This document shows, piece by piece, positions 52,879-62,139 of a stretch of DNA of 64,000 bases (its first letter is position 1; each line of letters opens with the position of its first letter). The stretch covers positions 34,246 through 98,245 of the forward strand of contig JAUTCS010000115.1 in the NCBI GenBank assembly GCA_030673825.1, read 5' to 3'. The DNA is from Verrucomicrobiota bacterium JB024 (lineage in GTDB: Bacteria > Verrucomicrobiota > Verrucomicrobiia > Opitutales > Cerasicoccaceae). The translations under genes and the position numbers were made by a program. Below the pieces are notes generated by a model. It worked only from the letters and a program-made list of their open reading frames with translations. It searched no databases and was not told the DNA's origin.

Positions 52879-55800
52879 ATGAAGGAAGGTTCAGGGTTGC
52901 GGGTCGCTTTAGCGCTGACAGGTTTAACGAGTCTGCTGGCCGCCTGCTCGGTGGAGGAAAAGACGGTGAACGCGGGCAGCCCCGGTGCTCCTGCTCAGGC
53001 TGTCGCCCCGGCGGTCTCCCAAAGCAGCCTTGCGCCATCTGCAGCTCTTCCTGAGGGGGAGGGGGCGTTTGCGCTTGGCGATGCCGTCAAGGCACCCGTC
53101 CTGAAGGTGGCTCCGGACGGAATCGTCAGCCTGGACAATATCCGCATGCTGGTTGATTTTCGCGATGGCCGAAGCACGCAGCAGGACAAGCCCGGCACGG
53201 TCGCGTTTTCGCCGGATAGCACGCAAATTGTTTCGGGGCAGCTCTGGCAGCGCGAGGGCGAGTTTTTGCCGAAAACCGCTGCGCAGCCGTTGGCTTTTGC
53301 TGAAACATTGAAGCGTGCAGCCGCTGGCGCGGTCGATTATAATTTTTCCCTGACCGGCGAGATCAAGTCTGAGGCGACGGCCCGCTGGGTCCTGCGTCTG
53401 CCCTCGACAGTCTATGCCGGTGCCACCGTGCTGGTGGACGACAAACCGGTGACCCTTCCGAAGAAGCAGGGCGATTTCTCCGTCGGGCGTTACGATGTGC
53501 AGACGATTGCGCTGCCGGTGGCGAACGGCATGCTTAAGCTGAGCGCACCGACGAACGTCCTCATCGGGGACAACCGCTTCTACCATCAGGAGCACTTTTC
53601 GCTCATTCTGGAGCAGCAGCGCGAGGCGAAGACTCCGGGCGAGCGCAGCTACGCGACGCAACTGAGTTGGCAGCCTTTCCGCTATGTACCCCTGTCGTTG
53701 GCCCCGGTGGCGAACATGGGCTTCGCCGACGAGGTCGCAGGCGATCAGCAGGGCGGCTGGAACGACCAGGGGGCTGACCACGACCTGGCGTCCTTTCCGG
53801 TGAGCGCGCAAAGCTTCGGCGGCGTGCCTTTCGCCATCACCGACCCCGCTGCCAATGACGGGCGCGGCTGCCTTGTATTCGCTGGACCCGAGCGGACGTA
53901 CTTTCTGAAGGAGGCAACAGTGCAGGCCGGGGACGAGCCCCTGCGCACGCTTTTCCTGCTGCACGCTTTCGCCTGGGATCAGGACAAGGGCACGCCCTTG
54001 GGCGAGTTCGTGGTTACCTTTGTGGACGGGACGACGCAGACGCTCCCCGTCACCGCGCACGTCGAGGCCTCTAACTGGACGGCCGCCTACGACACGCCCA
54101 ACGGCCGTATCGTCTGGCGCGGGGACACCGGCAGCCACGAGGCCGGGCTGAGCCTTTCGCAGTTCGCTCTCCCGGGTAAGCCGGTCGAGAGCATCCGCTT
54201 CGTCGGCTCGGGGCAGGCCGTGTGGATGGTGGCCGGGCTGACTGGCAGCACCGACCCAATCCCTCCCGCTGCCAGTGCCGCTGACGAGCCCGTGACCATG
54301 GTCGCGAACGAGGACTGGGGCGCGTATCCGTTTGAAAAAGATATCGTGCCGGGTACGCTGCTTGATTTCTCTGCCTTTGCCGATGCGCCCGCCGGCAAGT
54401 ACGGCCACGTAGAGATACGCGACGGACATTTTGTCTTTGCCGATCGTCCGGACGAGCCGTTGCGCTTCTGGGGGACGAATATCGTTTGGGGCGGCAACTA
54501 CATCGAAAAGCACCTGTCCGAGCAGCTCGCCCGCCGCCTCGCCATGATGGGCTACAATTCGATTCGCCTGCACCACAGCGACCGCGGCATGCTGCGCGAC
54601 AATCCCGCCAGCAGCCACGATATCGACCCGGAGCAGCTCGACCTGTGGGACTACCTCTTTTACTGTCTGAAAAAGGAAGGGTTGTACGTGACGATTGACT
54701 TATTCAGCAGCCGTGTCTTCCAGGTGGGCGAGATTGAGGAGGTGGATGTGCCGGTGGGCAAGGGGATCAAGGCCGCCGTTACCATATCGCCCTCGGCCAT
54801 GGAGGCGTGGAAGACCTTCGCCCGCAAGCTCATGACCCACCGCAATCCCTACACCGGGATGACCTATGCGGAGGACCCCGCGCTCTTTGCCATCTGCCCG
54901 ATTAATGAAAATGTGCAGGAGGTTTTCTGGAGCTCGAATCCCGCCGTGGCGCAGCTCTACAACCGCCGCTTCGACGAGTGGCTGGAGCGCAACCACATGA
55001 CCGGCCTCTCCGACGACGAGCGCGCGTTGGCCTTTGTCCGTTTTCAGAGCGAGCTCCAGATCGCCTCGGAGCGTGAGATCTACAACTTCCTCAAGGACGA
55101 GCTGGGCGTGCAGGCGCAGTTGACCGACGTCAACCACCGCGACTACAAGCCGCTGACCCTGACCCGCGACAACCTCGACTACGTGGACGTGCACCGCTAC
55201 TGGGACCACCCGCGTTTCGCCGGGGCCCCGTGGCAACTGCCATACCTGCACACCTCGGAGTCGGTCATCACGGGGCTGGCTGAGGTCCCCCGTGTGCTCT
55301 TTCCCACCCGTGTGGCGGGCCGTCCCTTTGCCGTGACGGAGTTTAACTACTCGCACCCGAATCCCTTCCGGGGCGAGGCCGGACCAATCATGGGCGCGTA
55401 CTCGGCTTTTCAGGACTGGGACGCGATCTACCGCTTCAACTACAGCGGCAGCCTCACGCAGTACCTCACGGAGACGGGCCCGATCGTTGGCCTGAACACC
55501 ATTAACGACCCGGTGGGCGTGCTGGCGGATCGGCTGATCGCGTTGCTGTTCCTGCGCCGTGATGTGGCCCCGGCCTCGGAAATGATCGTGTACGAGATCA
55601 ACCCGGACACGCTCTTTTCCAAGGCGGACAACCTTGGCTCATACTCGCAGGAGTTCTCGACGCTTGGGCTCGTTTCCGGGCTGGGTACCGTTGTGACCGA
55701 TGGCCAGAGCGTGCCGAACCTGCCCATCGCCGCGGAGGTGGTCGATCCGGGCACGACACCCTCACTGGACGTGGAGAGCTTTGAGAACGGGCCGAAGCTG

Positions 55801-56358
55801 CTGGCCGAGATGAAGGACTCGGGCCTGATTGATCCCGCCCTCATGGACACGAAGAAGGGGCGCTACGAGTCCGAGACGGGCGAGATCGTCCTCGATGCGG
55901 GCAAGAATGTCTTCACCGTGCTGACGCCGCGCACGGAGGCCTTTGTGCTGCCGCAGCCGGGCACGCTCAAGGGGGATTTTGCGACCGTGAAGGTCGAGGA
56001 CGCGGCCACCGTTGCTGTCTGCGCCATGGACGGGCAGCCGCTGAGCGCAAGCTCGCGCCTGCTCATCCTGCACCTGACAGAGGCGCAGAGCACCGGCTCG
56101 CGCTTCCGTAACGCCGAGCGCAAGATCATCGAAACCTGGGGCGACGGCCCGCCGCTGGTGCGCCGCGGCACGGCCCGGCTTACGCTCCCCGTGGCCCCGG
56201 TGAAGGCACGTGTCTGGGCGCTCGCCATGACCGGAGAGCGCCTCTGGGAGGTGCCGCTCAAGCCCTCGGCGACAGGCTCCGAACTGACCCTGAGCAGTGT
56301 CAGCCCACAGGGTGTGGCACTTGCCTATGAGCTGGAAATTCTCCCGCAGGGGCGATAA
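52879..56358 (+). CDS. Lipoprotein clan GH-A (GH5-like) glycosidase
   Basis: 1159 residues. A lipobox (GLTSLLAAC, Cys22) indicates membrane anchoring, probably at the outer membrane. An N-terminal region of about 250 residues is followed by the NMGFADEVAGDQQGGW module (about residues 275-460) shared with the protein at 4647. A TIM barrel then carries acid/base Glu677 in CPINENV and nucleophile Glu821 in VTEFNYS. The C-terminus is beta-rich. The order module-then-barrel is the reverse of the 4647 protein. It is followed 17 bp later by a large protein of unknown function, so the two are probably one operon. Confidence 0.82.
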   Translation: MKEGSGLRVALALTGLTSLLAACSVEEKTVNAGSPGAPAQAVAPAVSQSSLAPSAALPEGEGAFALGDAVKAPVLKVAPDGIVSLDNIRMLVDFRDGRSTQQDKPGTVAFSPDSTQIVSGQLWQREGEFLPKTAAQPLAFAETLKRAAAGAVDYNFSLTGEIKSEATARWVLRLPSTVYAGATVLVDDKPVTLPKKQGDFSVGRYDVQTIALPVANGMLKLSAPTNVLIGDNRFYHQEHFSLILEQQREAKTPGERSYATQLSWQPFRYVPLSLAPVANMGFADEVAGDQQGGWNDQGADHDLASFPVSAQSFGGVPFAITDPAANDGRGCLVFAGPERTYFLKEATVQAGDEPLRTLFLLHAFAWDQDKGTPLGEFVVTFVDGTTQTLPVTAHVEASNWTAAYDTPNGRIVWRGDTGSHEAGLSLSQFALPGKPVESIRFVGSGQAVWMVAGLTGSTDPIPPAASAADEPVTMVANEDWGAYPFEKDIVPGTLLDFSAFADAPAGKYGHVEIRDGHFVFADRPDEPLRFWGTNIVWGGNYIEKHLSEQLARRLAMMGYNSIRLHHSDRGMLRDNPASSHDIDPEQLDLWDYLFYCLKKEGLYVTIDLFSSRVFQVGEIEEVDVPVGKGIKAAVTISPSAMEAWKTFARKLMTHRNPYTGMTYAEDPALFAICPINENVQEVFWSSNPAVAQLYNRRFDEWLERNHMTGLSDDERALAFVRFQSELQIASEREIYNFLKDELGVQAQLTDVNHRDYKPLTLTRDNLDYVDVHRYWDHPRFAGAPWQLPYLHTSESVITGLAEVPRVLFPTRVAGRPFAVTEFNYSHPNPFRGEAGPIMGAYSAFQDWDAIYRFNYSGSLTQYLTETGPIVGLNTINDPVGVLADRLIALLFLRRDVAPASEMIVYEINPDTLFSKADNLGSYSQEFSTLGLVSGLGTVVTDGQSVPNLPIAAEVVDPGTTPSLDVESFENGPKLLAEMKDSGLIDPALMDTKKGRYESETGEIVLDAGKNVFTVLTPRTEAFVLPQPGTLKGDFATVKVEDAATVAVCAMDGQPLSASSRLLILHLTEAQSTGSRFRNAERKIIETWGDGPPLVRRGTARLTLPVAPVKARVWALAMTGERLWEVPLKPSATGSELTLSSVSPQGVALAYELEILPQGR

Positions 56359-56375
56359 ATAGACTACCGAGTAAT

Positions 56376-58874
56376 TTGATGAATAACGAACAGATTGTAC
56401 CCCGGCAGGAGAGCGACCCGCTTTGGCGGGATGTCGTGCTGGAAGTCAGCCTAAAGCCGTTTCGCGATTTGAGCGAAGCGGGTATCCGCCGCGTGGCGGA
56501 GGACCTCTTTTTTCAGTGGTTGCCACTATGGCGGCACAGCCGCCGGATCAGTGTGCTGTTCTGGACATCGGATGGCTCCGAGCTGCTGGACTACAACGGC
56601 GATCTCGAGCGTGCGTTTGAGTGGGCCCGCTACATCGGCGGGGCCAACCCGCGCAAGGTGCATCCCGATGATCCGGAAAAGCGCTGCCTGCACAACCACC
56701 ACATCCTTTTTTGCGAAAATCCGCCCGAGGTCACCTACGGGGATTTGCAGCGCGTCGTGCGTGTGATCCGCGAAACCGGTGAGCGCATCAGCGGGCGCCC
56801 GGTGCGGGTGGGGACGACCTTTGATCCCGGTCCGGAGTTTGCCCGTTCGGACTTCAAATACGAGCGCCATCCAGAGATCTGCCGTGGCGGTTCGGCGGGG
56901 CAGGGGGATGACCGCTTCGTCACCTGCTACCGCGAGCTCGCCGCCGATCCGACGCCCTACGCGGGATTCCCGGAGGGGATCGAGGCAGGCACGCCGTTCG
57001 GGATTTTCCTGGGACGGCAGGCGCGGCTGTTCTGCGAGGCGATGGGCTTCGACTACGTGTGGTTCTCCAATGGTTTTGGCTTCGGTAAGGAACCCTGGCG
57101 CATGCAGGGGGCGCTCTTTGACGAGGAGACGTTCAACCCTGCGGACACCGAGCTTCAGCGCGAGCGCGTCTTGAGCTTCTGGAAATACTTCCGTCAGGAA
57201 TGCCCGGCGCTGCCGGTCGAAATTCGCGGGACGAACCTGACTGTCGGCGTGGACCTGAGCACGGACGCCGCGCCCTACGAGGAGCTGCTGGCGGGGCGTT
57301 TCGGGTTTGCCGCTGCGCCGAACTCCCCGTGGGCCGCCATTGACGGCGACTTTGGGCTGGAGCTGGCCGGCTACATGACCCGCATCGCCGAGCTCCCCGC
57401 CGATGCCGAGGGTTATCCCTTCCGCTTTTACACGCACGACCCGTGGTGGATGAACAGCCCGTGGCTCGACCGCTACGAGCGCCAGCCGCACGACATCTAC
57501 CTGCCGATGTCGGTGGCGCGTGTGGGCGAGGGTGGTGAGCTGGAGTCGCCCGACGTGGCGGAGTTTCTCACTGCCGACGACTCCTACGGAAATATGCCCG
57601 ACACGGTGCCCGAGGAAGTCACACCGCATCTGCTGGAGGCTGCCCGCACCCGTCCGGATGCGCCCGGGGCGCTGACCTGGGTGTATCCACTTTCCGAATA
57701 CACGCGCATGGTCTTCTCGGACGAGCCCGCGTTGGAGGGCGTTTTCTGCGGAGACTGGCTCGTGCGCGGCGCGATCAATCAGGGGCTTCCGCTCAACACC
57801 GTTGTCTCCTCGCGTATTTTTGAAAAGACGCTGGCTGAAAATCCGTCTCTGTATAGCGGCACGGTCCTGCTCTCGATCGTCCCCCCGGCGGATTCACCCC
57901 TGGAGGCGGCGTTAATGAAGGTCGTCCGCGCCGGTGGAAAGGTGCTCCTCTACGGTCCGCTCGAAGGGGCCTCGGACGAGCTCATGGCCGCGCTCAATCT
58001 GCGCATCGCCGAGCCGCTGGAGGGTGAGTTTGACGTCAAGTTGTCCGCCGAACCCGACCCGGCCTTGGGCGGCTCGCTGCCGCGCCGCATCATCCACCGC
58101 GCAGTCATGAGCGGCGGTGCCTGCTGCGAGGCGGTCACCGAGGCCACTGTGCCCGGTTTTGAGCTGTTGGCCGCGTATCGCGCCGGTGACGGAACCGAGC
58201 GCGCCGCTGCGCTCTGGTGCGAGCAGCAGGAATGGAACGGCGGCGCCCTTGGCTGGGTGCGCGGGACGAACTCCATGCGCGGCAACAAGCCCGAGAGCCT
58301 CCCGCTGGCAGACGACCCGTCCGTCTGGCTGGACGGCACCGTGCTGTTCAAGCTCGTCTTTTCCCGCTTCGGGTGGGAGACTCGCGCGCTCAAGCACGCG
58401 CCGGAGGACCGCCCGCCGCTGACCACGATTGCCCGCCGCTTGAACGGTTTCTGGTTCTCGGGTTATGTGCCTGACACCAACGTCGGCCTCTCGCTGCGCA
58501 CGCCGCTGGGTGCGCCGCTGTTGCTGCGTTGGGAGGGGCAACTCGAAGAGGGCCGCAGTGTCTACCGCCTGCCCCGCGCCTGGCGCGAGCAGTGTCGCGT
58601 GTTTGTGGACGGGCAGCAGGACGGCCTCGTCTCCTGCCGCATCCATGTGCGTCACGGCCACGGCTGCGAGCGGCGGATGCGTGTGCAGGGGCTGAAAAAC
58701 GCCACCGTGCGTTTCTTCCCCGAGACGGGCAGCGAGGATGCCGTCAGCTTTCTTCCCGACCTGAATAAGCCTTTCCTCTTCACCAATCAGCTGCCGTACC
58801 GCCGCTGCGAGAGCGCGTACGGCATCTATCTGGAGCTGACTGACGTGACGGGCGACCTGCTGATTTCCTGGTAG
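56376..58874 (+). CDS. Large protein of unknown function, possible new glycosidase
   Basis: 832 residues with no signal peptide and no family I recognise. The first 450 residues look like a TIM-barrel enzyme (VLEVSLKPFRDL, VGTTFDPGPEF, YVWFSNGFGFGKEP, VEIRGTNLTVGVD, FRFYTHDPWWMNSPW). A middle part around residues 450-550 resembles the GATase-like domain of some beta-galactosidases (EGVFCGDWLVRGAINQG, AGGKVLLYGPLEGA). The C-terminus is beta-rich. It starts 17 bp after the lipoprotein glycosidase gene. Many conserved-looking acidic and aromatic residues and the context suggest a cytoplasmic carbohydrate-active enzyme, but this is inference. Confidence 0.75.
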   Translation: MMNNEQIVPRQESDPLWRDVVLEVSLKPFRDLSEAGIRRVAEDLFFQWLPLWRHSRRISVLFWTSDGSELLDYNGDLERAFEWARYIGGANPRKVHPDDPEKRCLHNHHILFCENPPEVTYGDLQRVVRVIRETGERISGRPVRVGTTFDPGPEFARSDFKYERHPEICRGGSAGQGDDRFVTCYRELAADPTPYAGFPEGIEAGTPFGIFLGRQARLFCEAMGFDYVWFSNGFGFGKEPWRMQGALFDEETFNPADTELQRERVLSFWKYFRQECPALPVEIRGTNLTVGVDLSTDAAPYEELLAGRFGFAAAPNSPWAAIDGDFGLELAGYMTRIAELPADAEGYPFRFYTHDPWWMNSPWLDRYERQPHDIYLPMSVARVGEGGELESPDVAEFLTADDSYGNMPDTVPEEVTPHLLEAARTRPDAPGALTWVYPLSEYTRMVFSDEPALEGVFCGDWLVRGAINQGLPLNTVVSSRIFEKTLAENPSLYSGTVLLSIVPPADSPLEAALMKVVRAGGKVLLYGPLEGASDELMAALNLRIAEPLEGEFDVKLSAEPDPALGGSLPRRIIHRAVMSGGACCEAVTEATVPGFELLAAYRAGDGTERAAALWCEQQEWNGGALGWVRGTNSMRGNKPESLPLADDPSVWLDGTVLFKLVFSRFGWETRALKHAPEDRPPLTTIARRLNGFWFSGYVPDTNVGLSLRTPLGAPLLLRWEGQLEEGRSVYRLPRAWREQCRVFVDGQQDGLVSCRIHVRHGHGCERRMRVQGLKNATVRFFPETGSEDAVSFLPDLNKPFLFTNQLPYRRCESAYGIYLELTDVTGDLLISW

Positions 58875-59014
58875 CGTCAGGCCGTATTTCTGTTGCGTGC
58901 GATGGCATGCTTGTCATGACCGGGCAACTACAGCCCGGCTCATGGGGCGTCGGCTAAACGCTTGAGTGGTACACTGGGACGAAACCTGGCTCTCGCTGAT
59001 TCCTGACACAGATT

Positions 59015-60457
59015 CTAGACGTCGCGCGGGTCGATTTCCCAGGGGACGATATCGCTGGTCTCGGCGAGAAAGTCGAGCACACGCTCGCGGCACTGCGCGA
59101 TCAGCTCCGCGCAGGCGGGTTCGTCGATGAGGTTGCAGCACTCGTTCGGGTCCTGATCCAGATCGTAAAACTCGTCCGCCTCGGTCATGCGGTACACGTA
59201 CTTATGGCTGACGGTTCGGCACATGATGGCCTTGCCATGGGCGAGATCATTGGTCCGCTGGACGCTGGTGCGCGGCCAATAGAGCGAGGCGGGGTTGTCG
59301 GCGCTCGCTTCGGAGCAGTGAATCTCGCCCGCCCGGCGTCCGCCTTCGCAGAAGACCGCCTCACGGTGCTGTTCGTCGTTGTCGAGCAGGTGGGTGAGCG
59401 AGCGGCCAAAGTGCGAATAGCGTGGCGTGATGCCCGCGAGCTCGTAAACCGTGGCGGGAATGTCGAGTAGCTCGACCAATGCCTGGCGGTTGCCGGCCCG
59501 ACAGGGCAGGGCAGCCGGCGGCTTGAGCAGGAAGGGGACGCGCGTGAGGCAGTCCTCGAAAAGGTTCTGGGCTTTTTCGACCAGACCGTAGTCGCCGGTG
59601 TAGTCACCGTGGTCGGAGAAGAAAAACAGTGCCGTGTCCTCGTACATGCCCTTGCGCTTGAGTGCCGCGATGATGCGCTCAAGCTGGGCGTCCACGCGGG
59701 CGCACATGCCGTAGTAGGTCGCGCGCAGCTCGTCCCACCAGCTTTCGTCATGCCCGTCGAGGGCCTGGTTCTCGCGGATCAGGCCCTGCATGACGGGCTT
59801 TCCCGGCGCGATGTCATCGGGGCGGATACGAGGCGGTAGCGCTGCGCGATCTATGCAGCTGTAGTAGGGCTCCTCGACGCCATAGGGCGGATGCGGATAC
59901 TGCAGCGCGAGAAAGAGGCACATCGGCTCGTCGCCGGTGTATTCGTCGATGGTGCGCTCGGCCTCCAGCACGTGGCACCAGTCGTCGTCCATGTAAAACT
60001 CCTCGCCGGGGAGCTTGTCGAGTTTGCCCGCGAACATGGAGTAATCCCCCTGCGAAGGCCGCCAGGACTCGTCCGCGTGAAGGTTCGCGTGCGCGGGCTG
60101 CGCGCAATGGCGCACATGGCAGGCGCCTTCCACGTCGAGCGTGAGGTCGTTTTTACCGCCCCACCACACGTGCCAGCCCGCGTCCTTCAGGTGATGGAGC
60201 ATGGTCGGCTCATCCTCATGCAGCAGGTGCGTCATGGAGCGCTTGCCCCGCGTGTGCGGGTACCAACCGGTCATGAAGCTGCATCGGCTCGGCGTGCAGA
60301 CGGGGTTCTGACAAAAGGCCCGACCAAAAGAAATCGCGTCGGTCTGCGCGAGTCGGTCGAGCGTCGGCGTCGAGGCCGCAGGGTTGCCTTGGTGGGCGAT
60401 AACATCCCCGCGCCATTGGTCGGGATTGAAGAAAATAAAGTGCGGTTTGCGGGACAT
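59015..60457 (-). CDS. Sulfatase, leaderless
   Basis: 480 residues. Metal-binding start PHFIFFNPDQWRGDV, catalytic CTPSR (Cys54 to formylglycine) and distal motif SDHGDYTGDYG. There is no signal peptide, so it is likely cytoplasmic. It lies 82 bp downstream of an FAD oxidoreductase gene on the same strand, probably in one operon. The length and motifs are complete. The substrate is unknown; a sulfated monosaccharide or short oligosaccharide would fit. Confidence 0.93.
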   Translation of the reverse strand: MSRKPHFIFFNPDQWRGDVIAHQGNPAASTPTLDRLAQTDAISFGRAFCQNPVCTPSRCSFMTGWYPHTRGKRSMTHLLHEDEPTMLHHLKDAGWHVWWGGKNDLTLDVEGACHVRHCAQPAHANLHADESWRPSQGDYSMFAGKLDKLPGEEFYMDDDWCHVLEAERTIDEYTGDEPMCLFLALQYPHPPYGVEEPYYSCIDRAALPPRIRPDDIAPGKPVMQGLIRENQALDGHDESWWDELRATYYGMCARVDAQLERIIAALKRKGMYEDTALFFFSDHGDYTGDYGLVEKAQNLFEDCLTRVPFLLKPPAALPCRAGNRQALVELLDIPATVYELAGITPRYSHFGRSLTHLLDNDEQHREAVFCEGGRRAGEIHCSEASADNPASLYWPRTSVQRTNDLAHGKAIMCRTVSHKYVYRMTEADEFYDLDQDPNECCNLIDEPACAELIAQCRERVLDFLAETSDIVPWEIDPRDV

Positions 60458-60539
60458 GGAGGTCAGTGCTGGAAACGGCGAAAATTGTCACCCGCCGTGC
60501 AGCGGGTGACAAGGTTTAATGGCCGTTTGTCCCGCATTC

Positions 60540-61985
60540 TTACACGGACGCAGCCAACTGCGGGACGCGCAGGCGAACGTCCTCGGCGATCAGCTTTTGC
60601 TGGAGTTCGCCGACGGGCACGTCGGTCGGATCACAGCCGTGTCGGAGTGAGAGGGCGGAGGCTGTACCGGCGGCCTGGCCGGTCAGCATGCAGGTGCCCT
60701 GGATGCGCGTGGACGAGTGCGCCACGTGGTCCGAGGAGATGCAGCGTCCGGTGGCGAGGAGGTTGCGGACAGTCCTCGGCAGCAGGCTGCGGTAGGGGAT
60801 GTCGTAGCAGTCTCCCTGGATCTCGCCGCCGATGGCCTTCTTGCGGCCCTGCGGGTCGTGAATGTCGATGATGTAGGAGCCGTGTGCGATGACGTCGGCA
60901 AAGGGCACGCAGGTAATGGCTTCCCGGCCCTTGAGCACGTACTGGCCGACGAGGCGCCGTGTTTCACGCACGCCAAGGGCGGCCCCGGTTTCGAGCAGAT
61001 AGGCGTCCTGGAAGCCCGGCACGAAGCGGATGAGGAAGTCGAGCACGTAGATCATCTGCTTTTGCGCGAGGACCTCGGCATGCGAAAGGTCCACGGCGTC
61101 AGCCCCGTTGACCCCGGTGATGCGGGTCATGTTGATAATGACTTCGCCCTGGCGACGCGTGCGGAAAAACAGGATGCGCCCCTGTGGCAGGGGGACTTCT
61201 TCGCTGCCCTCTTCGAGGACGAAGCCCGGGGTGTTCGCATAGGGCAGGGCGAGGAACTGCTCGCGCGTCATGCCGAGGTCGGCGAAGCTCAGTCGCCGGT
61301 TGATGAACGGGCTGCCCGTGTCGTAGTCCACATTACCCATGGTGAACATGGTGGAGGCAGGCTGCATCTTGCCGTCGCCGGAGTAGCCGCCGTAGTGGCA
61401 GCCGTCGTGCTCGGTATCGAGGCCGGTCTCGGTCAAACCGCTGAGCACGCCGGGCTCGCTGCCCAGCACAAACTGCTCGCCCGCGCCCGCGATGATGTCG
61501 CCGTCGCCGGTCGCATCGATGAAGATTTTTCCCTCGATGGTGGACAGACCGGACTTTGTGCAGACGATGAGGCGGCGGATGCGGTCGCCCTCGCGGACGA
61601 CGTCGGCCAGCATGGTGTGGAACAGGATGTCCACGCCAGATTCGGTCAGCATCTCCAGCGAGACAAACTTCATGATGTGCGGCGAGGAGTACAGGCGGTG
61701 GTCCTTGGTCTCGGTGCCGCAGTACTCGCGCGTAACTTTCAGCGTGCGCTGAATGAACTCCTCAAGGATGCCGCCGAAGTGGTTGCCCTTCAGGTCTGAG
61801 CGTGCGGCCAGTGGCATGACCATGCCCAGGGTCATCATGCCTCCGAGGCAGCCGTTCTTTTCCACCAGGAGGGTGGAGGCACCGTTACGGGCGGCTGCGC
61901 AAGCCGCGGCGATGCCGGCCGGCCCGCCGCCAACGACGACGACATCCGCGTTTTTCAAAGTGTTCAGGTCAGTTGTCCAGTTCAT
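60540..61985 (-). CDS. FAD-dependent oxidoreductase
   Basis: 481 residues. An N-terminal Rossmann FAD site, ADVVVVGGGPAGIAAACAA, is followed by EKNGCLGGMMTLGMVMPL, then IFIDATGDGDIIAGAG. The C-terminal cofactor region includes GRCISSDHVAHSS and TGQAAGTAS. This matches the FAD-dependent oxidoreductase group often found near sugar genes in Planctomycetes and Verrucomicrobia. I chose the ATG at 61985, just before the Rossmann fold. The location upstream of a sulfatase gene suggests oxidation of a sugar intermediate; the reaction is unknown. Confidence 0.88.
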   Translation of the reverse strand: MNWTTDLNTLKNADVVVVGGGPAGIAAACAAARNGASTLLVEKNGCLGGMMTLGMVMPLAARSDLKGNHFGGILEEFIQRTLKVTREYCGTETKDHRLYSSPHIMKFVSLEMLTESGVDILFHTMLADVVREGDRIRRLIVCTKSGLSTIEGKIFIDATGDGDIIAGAGEQFVLGSEPGVLSGLTETGLDTEHDGCHYGGYSGDGKMQPASTMFTMGNVDYDTGSPFINRRLSFADLGMTREQFLALPYANTPGFVLEEGSEEVPLPQGRILFFRTRRQGEVIINMTRITGVNGADAVDLSHAEVLAQKQMIYVLDFLIRFVPGFQDAYLLETGAALGVRETRRLVGQYVLKGREAITCVPFADVIAHGSYIIDIHDPQGRKKAIGGEIQGDCYDIPYRSLLPRTVRNLLATGRCISSDHVAHSSTRIQGTCMLTGQAAGTASALSLRHGCDPTDVPVGELQQKLIAEDVRLRVPQLAASV

Positions 61986-62139
61986 GAGTCGGAATAATTC
62001 GGGCTCCGGTTCCTGTCTGCGACTAGCCGGAGGTGGGATGAGGTGAAAGCTGCCATGCCGCCCAATCGGGGACGACACGTGAAGCTTGTTATCGGGATGC
62101 GACCGGAAATGAAGATTCGTAGTGTTCTGCGCTGGGTGC

